NCBI RefSeq assembly: GCF_002994635.1 | Contig: NZ_PVNL01000138.1 | Location: 211,761 to 275,760 of the forward strand | Direction: 5' to 3' | Origin: Enhygromyxa salina | GTDB lineage: Bacteria > Myxococcota_A > Polyangia > Nannocystales > Nannocystaceae | Length of the DNA: 64,000 nucleotides | In this document: positions 18,086 through 26,368 of the stretch, one piece after another | Numbering within the stretch: position 1 is the first letter of the stretch | Layout: the number at the start of each line of letters is the position of its first letter | Notes under the pieces: model-generated | What the model was told of the DNA's origin: nothing | Database searches by the model: none | Seen by the model: the letters and a program-made list of their open reading frames with translations, nothing else | Program-made: the position numbers and the translations under genes

Positions 18086-19093
18086 GTGAGCGAGGGGTCG
18101 GGTCCCAGTCCGCTCGTGCGGCGCTCGCTGAGCTGCTCGTTCGTCGTGCTCGCGTGCGCGTTCGTGTGGGCGGCGGCGCCCGTACTCCTGCCGCTCGCGC
18201 TGCTCGTCGACCTCGGCATCCGCCGCCGTTTCGTGCTCGCGCGCACCTACGTGATGGTCATGGTCGCCCTGATCTGCGAGAGCGTCGGGGTGGCCGTCGC
18301 GCTCACGCTCGAGCTCGCGCTCGCGCTCGGCGTGGATCGCCAGCGGGTGCTCGCCAGGAGCTTTCAGATCCAGTGCCTGTGGGTCGCCGCGCTCGCGCGC
18401 TCGGCGTTCGCCATCTTCAGCGTGCGGCTCGAGGTCGAGGGCGCCGAGGCGATCGGCGATGGCCCGCTGCTCGTGTTCATGCGCCACGCGAGCACCGCCG
18501 ACGCGCTGCTCCCTGGCCTGTTGATCAGCGGCCCGCGAGGGATCGTGCTGCGCTACGTGCTCAAGCACGAGCTGCTGTGGGATCCCTGCCTGGATCTGGT
18601 CGGCAATCAGCTAGAGAATTACTTCGTACAGCGTGGCGTCGGGAGCGAGCAGGAGATCGAGGGCGTCGCCCGTCTCGCCGACAACCTCGGCCGCGAGGGC
18701 GTCCTGATCTACCCCGAGGGCACGCGCTTTGGCCTGCGCAAGCGGGCGCGGATCCTCGAGAAGCTCGAGGCCGCGGGCGATGAGCGAGGGGTCGCCCAGG
18801 TCCGCGCGCTGACCCACGTGCTCCCCCCGCGCCACGGCGGACCGCTCGCGCTGCTCGAGCGTGGACGTGGCGTGGACGTGCTGTTTTGCGCCCACACTGG
18901 GCTCGAGGGCACCGTCTCGTTTGCGTCACTGCTCCGCGGGCAGCTGATCGGCACCGTGATCCGCGTCCGGTTCTGGAGGGTCCCCGCGCGCGAGATCCCC
19001 GAGGGCCGCGACGACCGGATCGTGTGGCTGCACGGGCAGTGGGAGCAGGTCAACGGCTTCGTTGCCGCTCAGGACAGCGGCGACGGCTCGTGA
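18086..19093 (+). CDS. membrane LPLAT/PlsC-type acyltransferase
   Basis: The 335-aa protein has two or three N-terminal hydrophobic helices and then a lysophospholipid acyltransferase domain. The HX4D catalytic motif is in FMRHASTADALL (His134, Asp139), and the substrate-binding EGTR is at 211-214 in YPEGTRFG. The LKHELLWDP and NYFVQRG blocks match the family. It probably acylates a lyso-lipid at the inner membrane using acyl-CoA or acyl-ACP. An acyl carrier protein gene is convergent with it 38 bp downstream, which suggests an acyl-ACP donor, but this is inferred from position only. Start is GTG at 18086. Confidence 0.85.
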   Translation: MSEGSGPSPLVRRSLSCSFVVLACAFVWAAAPVLLPLALLVDLGIRRRFVLARTYVMVMVALICESVGVAVALTLELALALGVDRQRVLARSFQIQCLWVAALARSAFAIFSVRLEVEGAEAIGDGPLLVFMRHASTADALLPGLLISGPRGIVLRYVLKHELLWDPCLDLVGNQLENYFVQRGVGSEQEIEGVARLADNLGREGVLIYPEGTRFGLRKRARILEKLEAAGDERGVAQVRALTHVLPPRHGGPLALLERGRGVDVLFCAHTGLEGTVSFASLLRGQLIGTVIRVRFWRVPAREIPEGRDDRIVWLHGQWEQVNGFVAAQDSGDGS

Positions 19094-19131
19094 ACCGGGG
19101 TCGTCATCGCAACCCCCCGCCTCCCGCTTGG

Positions 19132-19503
19132 CTAGCCAGCGACTGGGCGCAGCGCCGCGCCCCGTGCTTGTTGTTGCTCGAGGAACTCCGCGAGGCTGCG
19201 CACGCTCGTGTAGATGCGCTGATTCGCCGCGTCGTCGCCCTCGGTCGTGATCCCGAACCGGCGATGCACGGCCATCGCGAGCTCGAGCATGTCGATCGAG
19301 TCCAGCCCGACCCCCGCCGAGGCCAGCGGCGCCTCGCTGTCGATGTCCTCCGGCGACGTCTCATCGAGTTTGAGGGCGTCGATGATCAGGACCTTGAGTT
19401 CCACCTCGAGCTGCTCCCGGGTCATCTTGCGTGCGGCGTCGCCGGGCATGGGCGCGATGATGGTAGTCGGCGGTACCGTGGGCGTCCAGCTGACGCCGGG
19501 CAT
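19132..19503 (-). CDS. acyl carrier protein
   Basis: The 123-aa product contains an ACP domain with the phosphopantetheine site GVGLDSIDMLEL (Ser69). It carries an extra ~27 residues at the N terminus and a short C-terminal tail. An internal ATG (TREQLEVELK) would give a standard-size ACP. The longer start is kept because GGAGG lies seven bases before the ATG at 19503, while no ribosome site precedes the internal ATG. No fatty-acid synthase genes adjoin it, so it is probably a dedicated carrier for a specialised acyl transfer, possibly with the convergent acyltransferase. Confidence 0.85.
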   Translation of the reverse strand: MPGVSWTPTVPPTTIIAPMPGDAARKMTREQLEVELKVLIIDALKLDETSPEDIDSEAPLASAGVGLDSIDMLELAMAVHRRFGITTEGDDAANQRIYTSVRSLAEFLEQQQARGAALRPVAG

Positions 19504-19623
19504 GGGCCGGCCTCCGGGGGTCGAATTCGGCCTCTCGATGGGTCCAAGCTAGCGCGGGGCGCACCACGGGTCGCACAGCGCAGCGTCCGGGAACCTCGGC
19601 CGCGATCGTGCGTCCCTCGCCCA

Positions 19624-20283
19624 ATGCCCGTCAGGTTCGTCCCAGCCTCGCTCCTGATCCTGTCAATCCTGATCTCGACCGCCGGCTGCGGCCACACCCC
19701 GAGCGTCGCTCCGCTGCCCGAGCTCGGCGTTGCCCCGCCGCCGGCCGTGTTCATCGAGCAGCGCGGGGCTGCGCCGCCCGGGGTCGTCGAGCTGGGTCCA
19801 GCCTGCCCGGCCGTGGTCGGCGACGCCCCGACGGCCTTCTTCGACGACCGCGTGCTGGTTCGGCTCCCGCCCGGGGTCGAGGGCGAGCAGGTGCCCGAGC
19901 AGAGCCCCAGCTTCGCGCGCAGCCACAGCCCGATCGCGATGGGCTGCGAGTCTGGGCTGGCGGCCTCGGTGTTCGTCGACAGCCAGCGAAACCTCGGCAA
20001 CAAGGGGCTCGCGGCCGCACGCGAGCGGCTGTTCTCCAACCTGAACTTCCCCGACCACCCCGACATCGACGTCGTCGACGGCTCGGACGAGGGCGATGAC
20101 ATCTCGCTGGTCATGCGCTTCCCGAACCACCCGGTCTGGGGCGGCGTGCGGGTGTACCTGCGCATGACCGAGCGCTACGGACGGATCCACACGATCGGGT
20201 TTCTGACCGAGCAGCGCAGCTACCATCAGCTCGAGCCGCTGTTCCAGGCCTCGGCCACGACGCTGCTGATAGTCCCCGGCTAG
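19624..20283 (+). CDS. predicted lipoprotein, function unknown
   Basis: The 219-aa protein starts MPVRFVPASLLILSILISTA followed by GC (lipobox STAGC). The mature domain has no recognised motif. It begins with a Pro-rich spacer, then contains 'GDAPTAFFDDRVLVRLPPGV' and a later 'MTERYGRIHTIGFLTEQ' strand, and ends in an aliphatic LLIVPG. The strand pattern resembles small periplasmic domains of PsbP/LpqN type, but this is weak. It is divergent from the ACP gene and lies 38 bp before the MBL-fold gene, so the two may be co-transcribed. Confidence 0.6.
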   Translation: MPVRFVPASLLILSILISTAGCGHTPSVAPLPELGVAPPPAVFIEQRGAAPPGVVELGPACPAVVGDAPTAFFDDRVLVRLPPGVEGEQVPEQSPSFARSHSPIAMGCESGLAASVFVDSQRNLGNKGLAAARERLFSNLNFPDHPDIDVVDGSDEGDDISLVMRFPNHPVWGGVRVYLRMTERYGRIHTIGFLTEQRSYHQLEPLFQASATTLLIVPG

Positions 20284-20321
20284 ACTGACGACGCGACTTC
20301 AGATGGTTCATCATCCGGGCG

Positions 20322-21044
20322 ATGCAGACCACCCCACACGGCTGGAAGATCATCGACGCCGACCGCGGCGTCCTCGTGCTCACCTATGAGTTTGGCGCGG
20401 GCGCGACCTCCAACTGCTTCGTCGCCAAGCTCGCGAGCGGCGGCCTGTTGGTGATCAGCCCGCCGCCCAGGGTCTCGGCCGAGCAGCTCGAGGATCTCGC
20501 GAGCTTCGGCGAGGTCGAGGCGATCGCCACGAACAACGGCCACCACCACATGGGCCTCGGCCGCTGGCGCGAGCTGTTCCCCCAGGCTCGGTTTTTTGCG
20601 GCCCCGGGCGCGGCCGAGCGGATCGCCAAGAAGTCCAAGAACGCTGGCGAGCTCGAGCCACTGTCCGCGCTGCAGCCGCTGCTGGGCGACGACCTCGCGC
20701 TGATCGAGTCGCCAGCGAGCAAGTGCGGCGAGACCTGGGCGCGCGTGAAGGTCGACGGCGGCTACGTTTGGTACGCGTCGGACATCCTCGCCAACATCGG
20801 CGACCTGCCGGCGAAATTCCTGATTCGGATGGCGTTCACGCTGACCAAGAGCGCGCCGGGGTACCGCGTGTTTCACCTCGCGCACATGGTCATCGCCAAG
20901 GACAAGCGAGCGGTGCTGCGCGCGATGCTCGATGATATTCGCAAGCACCCGCCCACCGTGATGGTGCCGGCCCACGGGGAGATCTTGGACGCGCCCTCGA
21001 CGGCCCACGACACCGAGCAGCTGCTGGTCGCCGAGACCGGCTAA
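20322..21044 (+). CDS. metallo-beta-lactamase-fold protein
   Basis: The 240-aa protein has an MBL-like layout: an N-terminal strand pair ending in NCFVAKL, the metal-site-like 'TNNGHHHMGL' (residues 70-79) in place of classical HxHxDH, a later WYASDIL segment where the MBL Asp is expected, and AHGE (about 219-222). Such divergent members are often annotated as DUF4336-like or MBL-fold hydrolases. Metal binding is plausible but some ligands are not canonical, and the substrate is unknown. The last four bases overlap the convergent lipoprotein gene. Confidence 0.65.
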   Translation: MQTTPHGWKIIDADRGVLVLTYEFGAGATSNCFVAKLASGGLLVISPPPRVSAEQLEDLASFGEVEAIATNNGHHHMGLGRWRELFPQARFFAAPGAAERIAKKSKNAGELEPLSALQPLLGDDLALIESPASKCGETWARVKVDGGYVWYASDILANIGDLPAKFLIRMAFTLTKSAPGYRVFHLAHMVIAKDKRAVLRAMLDDIRKHPPTVMVPAHGEILDAPSTAHDTEQLLVAETG

Positions 21045-22588
21045 AAAGTGAGCACTTGGCCCTGGATCTGCGAGACCATGTCGACGGTCCCCGACCAGAC
21101 CACGGCCAGGCGGTTGCCCACGCTCGAGAGGCTGACGGTGTCGGGCACAGGCACGTCCCCCCACGGTGCCTCGTCGTCGAGCTCGGGCAGCATGGGTTGG
21201 TTGGGGCCGATGTAGCGGCGCAGGCGGACGCGCTCCTGGGCCCGGTCCGACCACGCAAACGCGAAGCTGCCGTCCGACAGCGCGGCGACGTCGCCGTAGG
21301 AAGCGAGCGCCAGGTTGTCCTGCAGATCCCACTGCTGGCCGACCACCGCGAAGTCCTCGTCGAGCAGGCGCGCGCGCGCGGTGATGTTGTCGATGTCGAG
21401 GCGGACCCAGAACACCGCCGTGCGACCGTCTTCGGCGACCGCGACCTGCGGGTTGAGATAGTACTCGGTGGCGGTCGAGACGATGACGGGGGCTGGGTCG
21501 ATCCAGCCGGCGTCGAACCGACGCACGGCGACCGAGCAGGTCGAGTCGTTCATGATCGGGCAGCGGATCCAGGCGAGCACCACCATGCCCGCGCTGTTGC
21601 GGCCCAGGACTGGCTGCCGGGCGTGGTAGGTGTTGGGCTCGGTCTCGGGCATGAACGGCATGATGTCGATCCACGTGCCACCGCCGACGTCGTAGTCCCA
21701 CCGCCGCACGAGCACCTGGTTGTCTTGCAGCCAGGTGATCGTCACCCGGCTGTCATCGAGGCTCAGGTCGCCCACGCTGACGCTCTTGTTGAGGGCGTTG
21801 ACCCGCGACTGGCTCACGGGGTCGACGGGTCCCCGCTGAATCAAGAACAGGTCCGGCGACATGCTCATGGGGTCGACGCCAGGCTCGAGCGCGTGGATCG
21901 GGTGGTCCATGTCGACCCCCGCGACCAGGCGGAGCGGGTCGCTGGCGCTGTACATGACCGTGTCGCTGAGGCTCACGCTGGCGCCGCTTGGCTGTCCGTC
22001 CTCGTTGAACCATCGCGCGCGCGCCAGCATCGGACCGGTGTAGGTCACCGCGAAGCTGGTGTCGGCGAACATCGCAACCTGCGGGTGCTTGGCCCCGGTG
22101 CCCTCGAAGTCATCGAGCTCGCTCAACAGCGGGCTGTGCTCACAAAATTGACAGGGACCCCCACAGTCGACGTCCAGCTCGTCGCCGTTGTGGACCAGGT
22201 CATCGCAGGTTGGGGCCAGGCAGAGCCCGTCACCGCACACCTGCGACGCGCAGTCGCTCGGCTCGACGCAGGCCAGGCCGTCTGCGCAGGGGCTGCACAC
22301 GCCGCCGCAGTCGACATCGGACTCGCCGGGATCGAGCACGCCGTTGTCGCAGTTGCCGGCGTCGCCGTCGCCATCGCCGTCCCCGTCCCCGTCGCCGTCG
22401 CCGTCCCCGTCGCCATCGCCGTCCCCGTCCCCGTCCCCGTCACCCGTGTCCGTCGCGCTCTCGCTGCCGTCTTCACCAGCGTCGATCAGGGGGTTGGGTC
22501 CGAGACAGCTCGCGCTGGACAGGGCGAGCGCCAGGGCGAGCGGCGAGCACACGCGTGCCGTGGAGACGTCGGAGACCAAAAAAGCCAT
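21041..22588 (-). CDS. Gly-Asp-linker lipoprotein with Cys-rich motifs and beta-rich domain
   Basis: The 515-aa protein has a signal peptide ending LALALSSASC (lipobox) and an acidic spacer with an uninterrupted (Gly-Asp)n run of about 15 units. Two or three Cys-rich repeats of the type DCGGxCxxC...GLxC follow, a motif family frequent in myxobacterial surface proteins. The rest (about 170-515) has recurring VAVAEDGRTAVFW and VAALSDGSFAFAWSD strands, suggesting a beta-propeller. The start is the ATG preceded at seven bases by TACGCT on its strand. It is likely surface-exposed; ligand unknown. Confidence 0.75.
   Translation of the reverse strand: MAFLVSDVSTARVCSPLALALALSSASCLGPNPLIDAGEDGSESATDTGDGDGDGDGDGDGDGDGDGDGDGDGDGDAGNCDNGVLDPGESDVDCGGVCSPCADGLACVEPSDCASQVCGDGLCLAPTCDDLVHNGDELDVDCGGPCQFCEHSPLLSELDDFEGTGAKHPQVAMFADTSFAVTYTGPMLARARWFNEDGQPSGASVSLSDTVMYSASDPLRLVAGVDMDHPIHALEPGVDPMSMSPDLFLIQRGPVDPVSQSRVNALNKSVSVGDLSLDDSRVTITWLQDNQVLVRRWDYDVGGGTWIDIMPFMPETEPNTYHARQPVLGRNSAGMVVLAWIRCPIMNDSTCSVAVRRFDAGWIDPAPVIVSTATEYYLNPQVAVAEDGRTAVFWVRLDIDNITARARLLDEDFAVVGQQWDLQDNLALASYGDVAALSDGSFAFAWSDRAQERVRLRRYIGPNQPMLPELDDEAPWGDVPVPDTVSLSSVGNRLAVVWSGTVDMVSQIQGQVLTF
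22361..22445 (-). repeat. hexanucleotide repeat encoding (Gly-Asp)n
   Basis: GACGGG/GACGGC units in near-perfect tandem on the minus strand encode the Gly-Asp linker. Its regularity makes length variation between strains by slippage likely. Confidence 0.85.
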
Positions 22589-22800
22589 GGGGCGCAGCGT
22601 AGCGTGGTTGCGGGCGCCTCGTGACGGGATCACACGCGCGGTGATCGAACACCGTCGCGCTCGGCCGACGCCGCCAGAGCTGCGCGCAACTCATGCTGTC
22701 ACGGGTCCGAACACGCTGCCTGCGTGGCTGGGGGGCGCATTCGGGTCCGTTCGGGTCGGGGCGCTGGCGCGGTCGCGCTGGCCAGTGGGATGCTATGCCC

Positions 22801-23223
22801 ATGCAACGAACGGGAAAGTGCATGTGCGGCGCGGTACGCTTCACCGCCGACGTCGCCCCAAAGATCAGCGCCTGTCACTGCGGGATGTGTCGGCAGTGGA
22901 CCAGCGGGGTGTTGCTGTCGGCGATGGCCAAGGACGTCAGCTTCGAGGGCGAGGACGCGATCACCGTGTTCAGCTCGTCGAGCTGGGCCGAGCGCGGGTT
23001 CTGTTCGCGCTGCGGCTCGTCGCTGTTCTATCGGATCACCGCCGAGGGCCCGCATCACGGGGCGATGTCGATCGCGCTCGGGGTGCTCGATGAGCCCAGC
23101 GGGCTCCCGCTCGAGATGGAGTGGTTCATCGATCGCAAGCCAGATGGGTACGCGTTCGCAGGCGAGCACAAGCGGCTGACGGAGGCGGAGGCGCTCGCGC
23201 TGTTCACGGCGCCGGAGGGGTGA
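22801..23223 (+). CDS. GFA/CENP-V family zinc protein
   Basis: The 140-aa protein has the family's zinc ligands. GKCMCGAVRF is at the N terminus, CHCGMCRQW follows, and FCSRCGSSLFY comes later. A typical C-terminal 'MEWFIDRKPDGYAF' segment is present. Members are called glutathione-dependent formaldehyde-activating enzymes, but most have no proven activity. An ATG two codons upstream (22795) is an equally possible start; the one chosen has GATGCT six bases upstream. The 3' end overlaps the convergent methyltransferase gene by 20 bp. Confidence 0.85.
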   Translation: MQRTGKCMCGAVRFTADVAPKISACHCGMCRQWTSGVLLSAMAKDVSFEGEDAITVFSSSSWAERGFCSRCGSSLFYRITAEGPHHGAMSIALGVLDEPSGLPLEMEWFIDRKPDGYAFAGEHKRLTEAEALALFTAPEG

Positions 23224-25684
23224 TCCCGCTGCGCGCTGCGTTGAGGGCGAACAATCGCTCGATCACCTCGCGGTCGAACACCTCGCGCGGTCCGAGATAC
23301 TCCGGGACCGCGACGTCCCCCCACCCGTAGGCGGCCAGGACCGCGCGATCGACCTCGACGTGCAGCGCCCGCAGCTCGTCCAGCTGCGGCGCCCGGGCCC
23401 GCGGATCTGCCAGCGCGTTGTAGGTCTTCGTCAGGCCCACGTTGGCCTCGATCATGTACCGCGCCCGGGCCCGCTCGAGCCGGTCCCCGGCGAGCTCGAG
23501 CTCGGCCCCGAGCACCGGAAACGCAAAGCACCCAAAGCAATCACTGGGCGAATAGTTGATCCCAGCATTGCGCATGGTCGAGCTGAGCAACCACGCCCAG
23601 GCCGCGTGCACCCGCGACTGCAAGACCGCGAACGCAGCGCAGGAGTCGAGCGCAAACACGCATAACTTGTGCGAGAACAACCGCCGGGCCGGCTGAAACG
23701 CGAACACCAGGTGCTTGTTCACCAGCGAGGTGACCAGGCACCTCGACAACGGCGCGAGCGCGGCGTGCAGTGAAGGGGTCGCGCGGCCGTGCTGCCACCA
23801 ATAGGCCTTGCGACGACGACCATCCGCGTTGTCACCGAGCTTGTCGCGGCCAGGCTTGACCTCGCGGCGGATGATCTCGAGCAACAGCGGCCACGCGCTC
23901 GCCTGCTCCTGCGAGCGCTGCTCGAAGTCGATCGCGTAGCGGTTGACGGCCTGGGTCGGCGACGTGTTGAGCTGCTCGCCGCCAATATACGGCCGGATCC
24001 GGGCGGCGTTGCGGGGATCCTGGGCGATCAGCTGGTCGCGCTGGGCAGGCGTGAGCACGAAGCCTCGGCCGAGCACGTAGGTCCCGATGAACGCCAGCTC
24101 GGCGTTGGCCGCGAGCGTGACGGGATCCGCTCGCTCGGGGCACGGACGCAGGCGGCTGTCGATACACGCCACGTCGGCGCCGTTGAGCCGCGGCTTGATC
24201 TTGGACACCCCGCGCGCCAGGTGAACGATCGAGACCGTGACGTTCGCGGCCCCCGGCCACTCGAGGTGCTCGACGGCGTCGTAGATCCACGCCCGATCAG
24301 CCACGAGCGCGGCGAGCCCGGTCGTGCGGGTGTCGCCTTGGCCGATCGTGTTGGTCGCGACCAGGCTGATCGTCCCGCCGCTTGCGCCCAGCAGCACGTT
24401 CGCGCGACGAAAGAAGTGGGCCGCGTAGTCGGCGTTGCCGTGCGACCCCGGGTGCTGAAGCTTGAGCCAGTCGAGGTAGGGCCGGCCCCGCTTGGCGAGG
24501 ATCCCATTCTTGCCGAGGAACGGCGGGTTGCCGATGATCGCGTCGAAGCCGGTCGGTCCGATCTGGGGAAACTCCAGGCACCAGTGAAACGGCTGCGGCC
24601 CGGCGCGGTCGAGCTCCCCGAGCTCCCCGCGCTCCCCGATGTGGTCGAGCACCCGCGCCCGGGCCTGGGCGCGCTCGCGGAGCTTGGTCGAGCACAGGAA
24701 CGCCGCGATCAGGTGATCGGCGAGGACCCGCGCGGGTTCGAGATCCTGTTGGGCCTGCTGACTGGCCGCGCTCGGTGATCGCCCCGACTCGAGCTGCGCG
24801 CGGACGCTCGCGCAGCGCTCGAGCGCCCGGTCGATGATCTCCCGACCCGCGCTGGGGATTTCACCGCGATGCTCGACATTCCAGCTCAGGCGTCGCAGCT
24901 GCTCGACCTGCAGACCAATTAGCGCGTCACCGCAGCGCAGCGCGTGGTCGAAGCAATCGAACCGCAGCCCGCCCGCGCGCGTCTCGAGCCACACCGAGAG
25001 CTTGCCGAGCTCGACGGCGTCGGGATCCTCGTCGACGCCAAACAGGTTGGTCAGGGCCAGACGCAGCCCGTGATCACCAGCGCCGGTCCTGGTGACAAGC
25101 CAGCGCAGCGCAGCCAGCACAAACACGCCCGAGCCCATCGCTGGATCGCACACGCGCAGCGAGGCCGGGTCCCGGGCTCGCGCCAGCGGCTCGAGGGCGC
25201 GGCTGGCGATCTGCTCGGCGAGCTCCCGGGGCGTGTAGTGGGTGCTGGTCCGGCGTCGCTGCTCGGGCGCGCGCGTGGTCTCGTAGACCCGGCCAAGCAG
25301 CTCCACGTCGGCCTCGGCGTAGGGGCTCAGAAGCTCGAGCAGCGCCAGCACGGTCGCGTCACGGGGGGCGGCCGCGCTGAGCAGCGACAGCCGCTGTGGC
25401 CCGAACAGCCGACCACCACGACGCTCGTGCAGCTCGCGAAACATGCCCATGAGCCGCGGCCACGCGTCGGCGCTGCGCTGGAGATCGCTGGCTTGCCGCA
25501 GGTCCGTGTGCAGTTGTTGCAGGTCGGTCCCGAGCAGAGACCGGGCCTCGGCGAGGTACAAGAAGATCAGACGCAGAACGAGCGTGAGTCGCTGTTCATG
25601 GAGTCCCGCGGGCTCGCGCTCGGGTTGCTCACCCGCGACCCCACGCAGCAGCTCCATGGCGTCGGCGGCGGGCAGGACGGACAT
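23204..25684 (-). CDS. Eco57I-type N6-adenine DNA methyltransferase (orphan or type IIG-like)
   Basis: The 826-aa protein has a helical N-terminal region, then STHYTPRELAEQI (the 'Y-TP' block), SAM motif I DPAMGSGVF (180-188) and the catalytic NPPF (386-389) of gamma-type N6-adenine methyltransferases. Target-recognition-like sequence fills about 500-800. No PD-(D/E)XK nuclease motif is evident in the first 150 residues, and no restriction, helicase or BREX gene adjoins it. It may be an orphan methylase or a reduced type IIG enzyme. The start was set at the ATG of SVLPAADAME. Further upstream the frame would overlap the neighbouring peptide gene. Confidence 0.82.
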   Translation of the reverse strand: MSVLPAADAMELLRGVAGEQPEREPAGLHEQRLTLVLRLIFLYLAEARSLLGTDLQQLHTDLRQASDLQRSADAWPRLMGMFRELHERRGGRLFGPQRLSLLSAAAPRDATVLALLELLSPYAEADVELLGRVYETTRAPEQRRRTSTHYTPRELAEQIASRALEPLARARDPASLRVCDPAMGSGVFVLAALRWLVTRTGAGDHGLRLALTNLFGVDEDPDAVELGKLSVWLETRAGGLRFDCFDHALRCGDALIGLQVEQLRRLSWNVEHRGEIPSAGREIIDRALERCASVRAQLESGRSPSAASQQAQQDLEPARVLADHLIAAFLCSTKLRERAQARARVLDHIGERGELGELDRAGPQPFHWCLEFPQIGPTGFDAIIGNPPFLGKNGILAKRGRPYLDWLKLQHPGSHGNADYAAHFFRRANVLLGASGGTISLVATNTIGQGDTRTTGLAALVADRAWIYDAVEHLEWPGAANVTVSIVHLARGVSKIKPRLNGADVACIDSRLRPCPERADPVTLAANAELAFIGTYVLGRGFVLTPAQRDQLIAQDPRNAARIRPYIGGEQLNTSPTQAVNRYAIDFEQRSQEQASAWPLLLEIIRREVKPGRDKLGDNADGRRRKAYWWQHGRATPSLHAALAPLSRCLVTSLVNKHLVFAFQPARRLFSHKLCVFALDSCAAFAVLQSRVHAAWAWLLSSTMRNAGINYSPSDCFGCFAFPVLGAELELAGDRLERARARYMIEANVGLTKTYNALADPRARAPQLDELRALHVEVDRAVLAAYGWGDVAVPEYLGPREVFDREVIERLFALNAARSGITPPAP

Positions 25685-25740
25685 TGCATACGTTGGCGAT
25701 GATGCTGACGCGGCAGCCCCCTCGCGCTTCGCGACGCCGA

Positions 25741-26088
25741 TCAATTCACGCAGCTACAGCTGGCTTCATCCCACGCATAGCCGACGTCACAGCGAGCGAT
25801 GACGTTGCAAGTGCTACCGCAGTTGCCGATCTCCGTGCACGTCTGGCTGCACCCCTGATCGGCCTCGCAAGCCTCGCAGCGCCACTCGCAAGAGGCCACC
25901 GGGGCGTCGAGCACGGCGCTGGTCTGATCGCCGACGCGCCGCTCGGCGTGCTCGAGTTGATCGAGATAGTCAGGGTGGAGCGAGTCGCCACGCGCGGGTC
26001 CGTGGCGGTCCTGCCCGACGCTTCCACCGAGCACTGGCGCGAGCGCCAGGCCGAGTAAGAGCGTTGAGAGGGTGATGAGCTTGTACAT
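25741..26088 (-). CDS. small secreted Cys-rich protein
   Basis: The 115-aa product has a clear Sec signal (MYKLITLSTLLLGLALAP) without a lipobox. A charged spacer is followed by a C-terminal domain of about 50 residues with ten cysteines in patterns such as CEWRCEACEADQGC, CTEIGNCGSTC and CDVGYAWDEASCSC. It is probably a disulfide-stabilised exported domain. It resembles small Cys-rich tails of myxobacterial proteins, but no family was identified. AGGA lies before the start. It is on the same strand as the methyltransferase gene, 56 bp upstream of it. Confidence 0.65.
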   Translation of the reverse strand: MYKLITLSTLLLGLALAPVLGGSVGQDRHGPARGDSLHPDYLDQLEHAERRVGDQTSAVLDAPVASCEWRCEACEADQGCSQTCTEIGNCGSTCNVIARCDVGYAWDEASCSCVN

Positions 26089-26368
26089 GGGGTTCCTGGA
26101 ACCGCGCGCGTCGGATCAGCCGCCCTATTCTCGAAGCGTTTCGCGTGCCGATCAACACTTCTCTGGCGGGGCAAAAAGCCAATCTCAAGCGCCGGCAAAT
26201 GGTCTTTAGATCGAAAAAGTGGCTGTGCAGGCGCAGAAACGGCGCGGCGGTGTCGCTCTAGGGGCGATAGCTCACGAGATCGGCCATGGAATCCAGCCAA
26301 CTTTTTGTTCTTTGGGCCGATTTTCGCGCGGAAATGCCCCCCTTGACAGGGGCGCGTCGCGTACGCGG

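Noticed and set aside
23204..25684. BREX PglX or DISARM DrmMI assignment for this methylase
   Set aside because: No pglZ, brxC, drmA, drmB or helicase gene is adjacent, and the protein is shorter than those families usually are.
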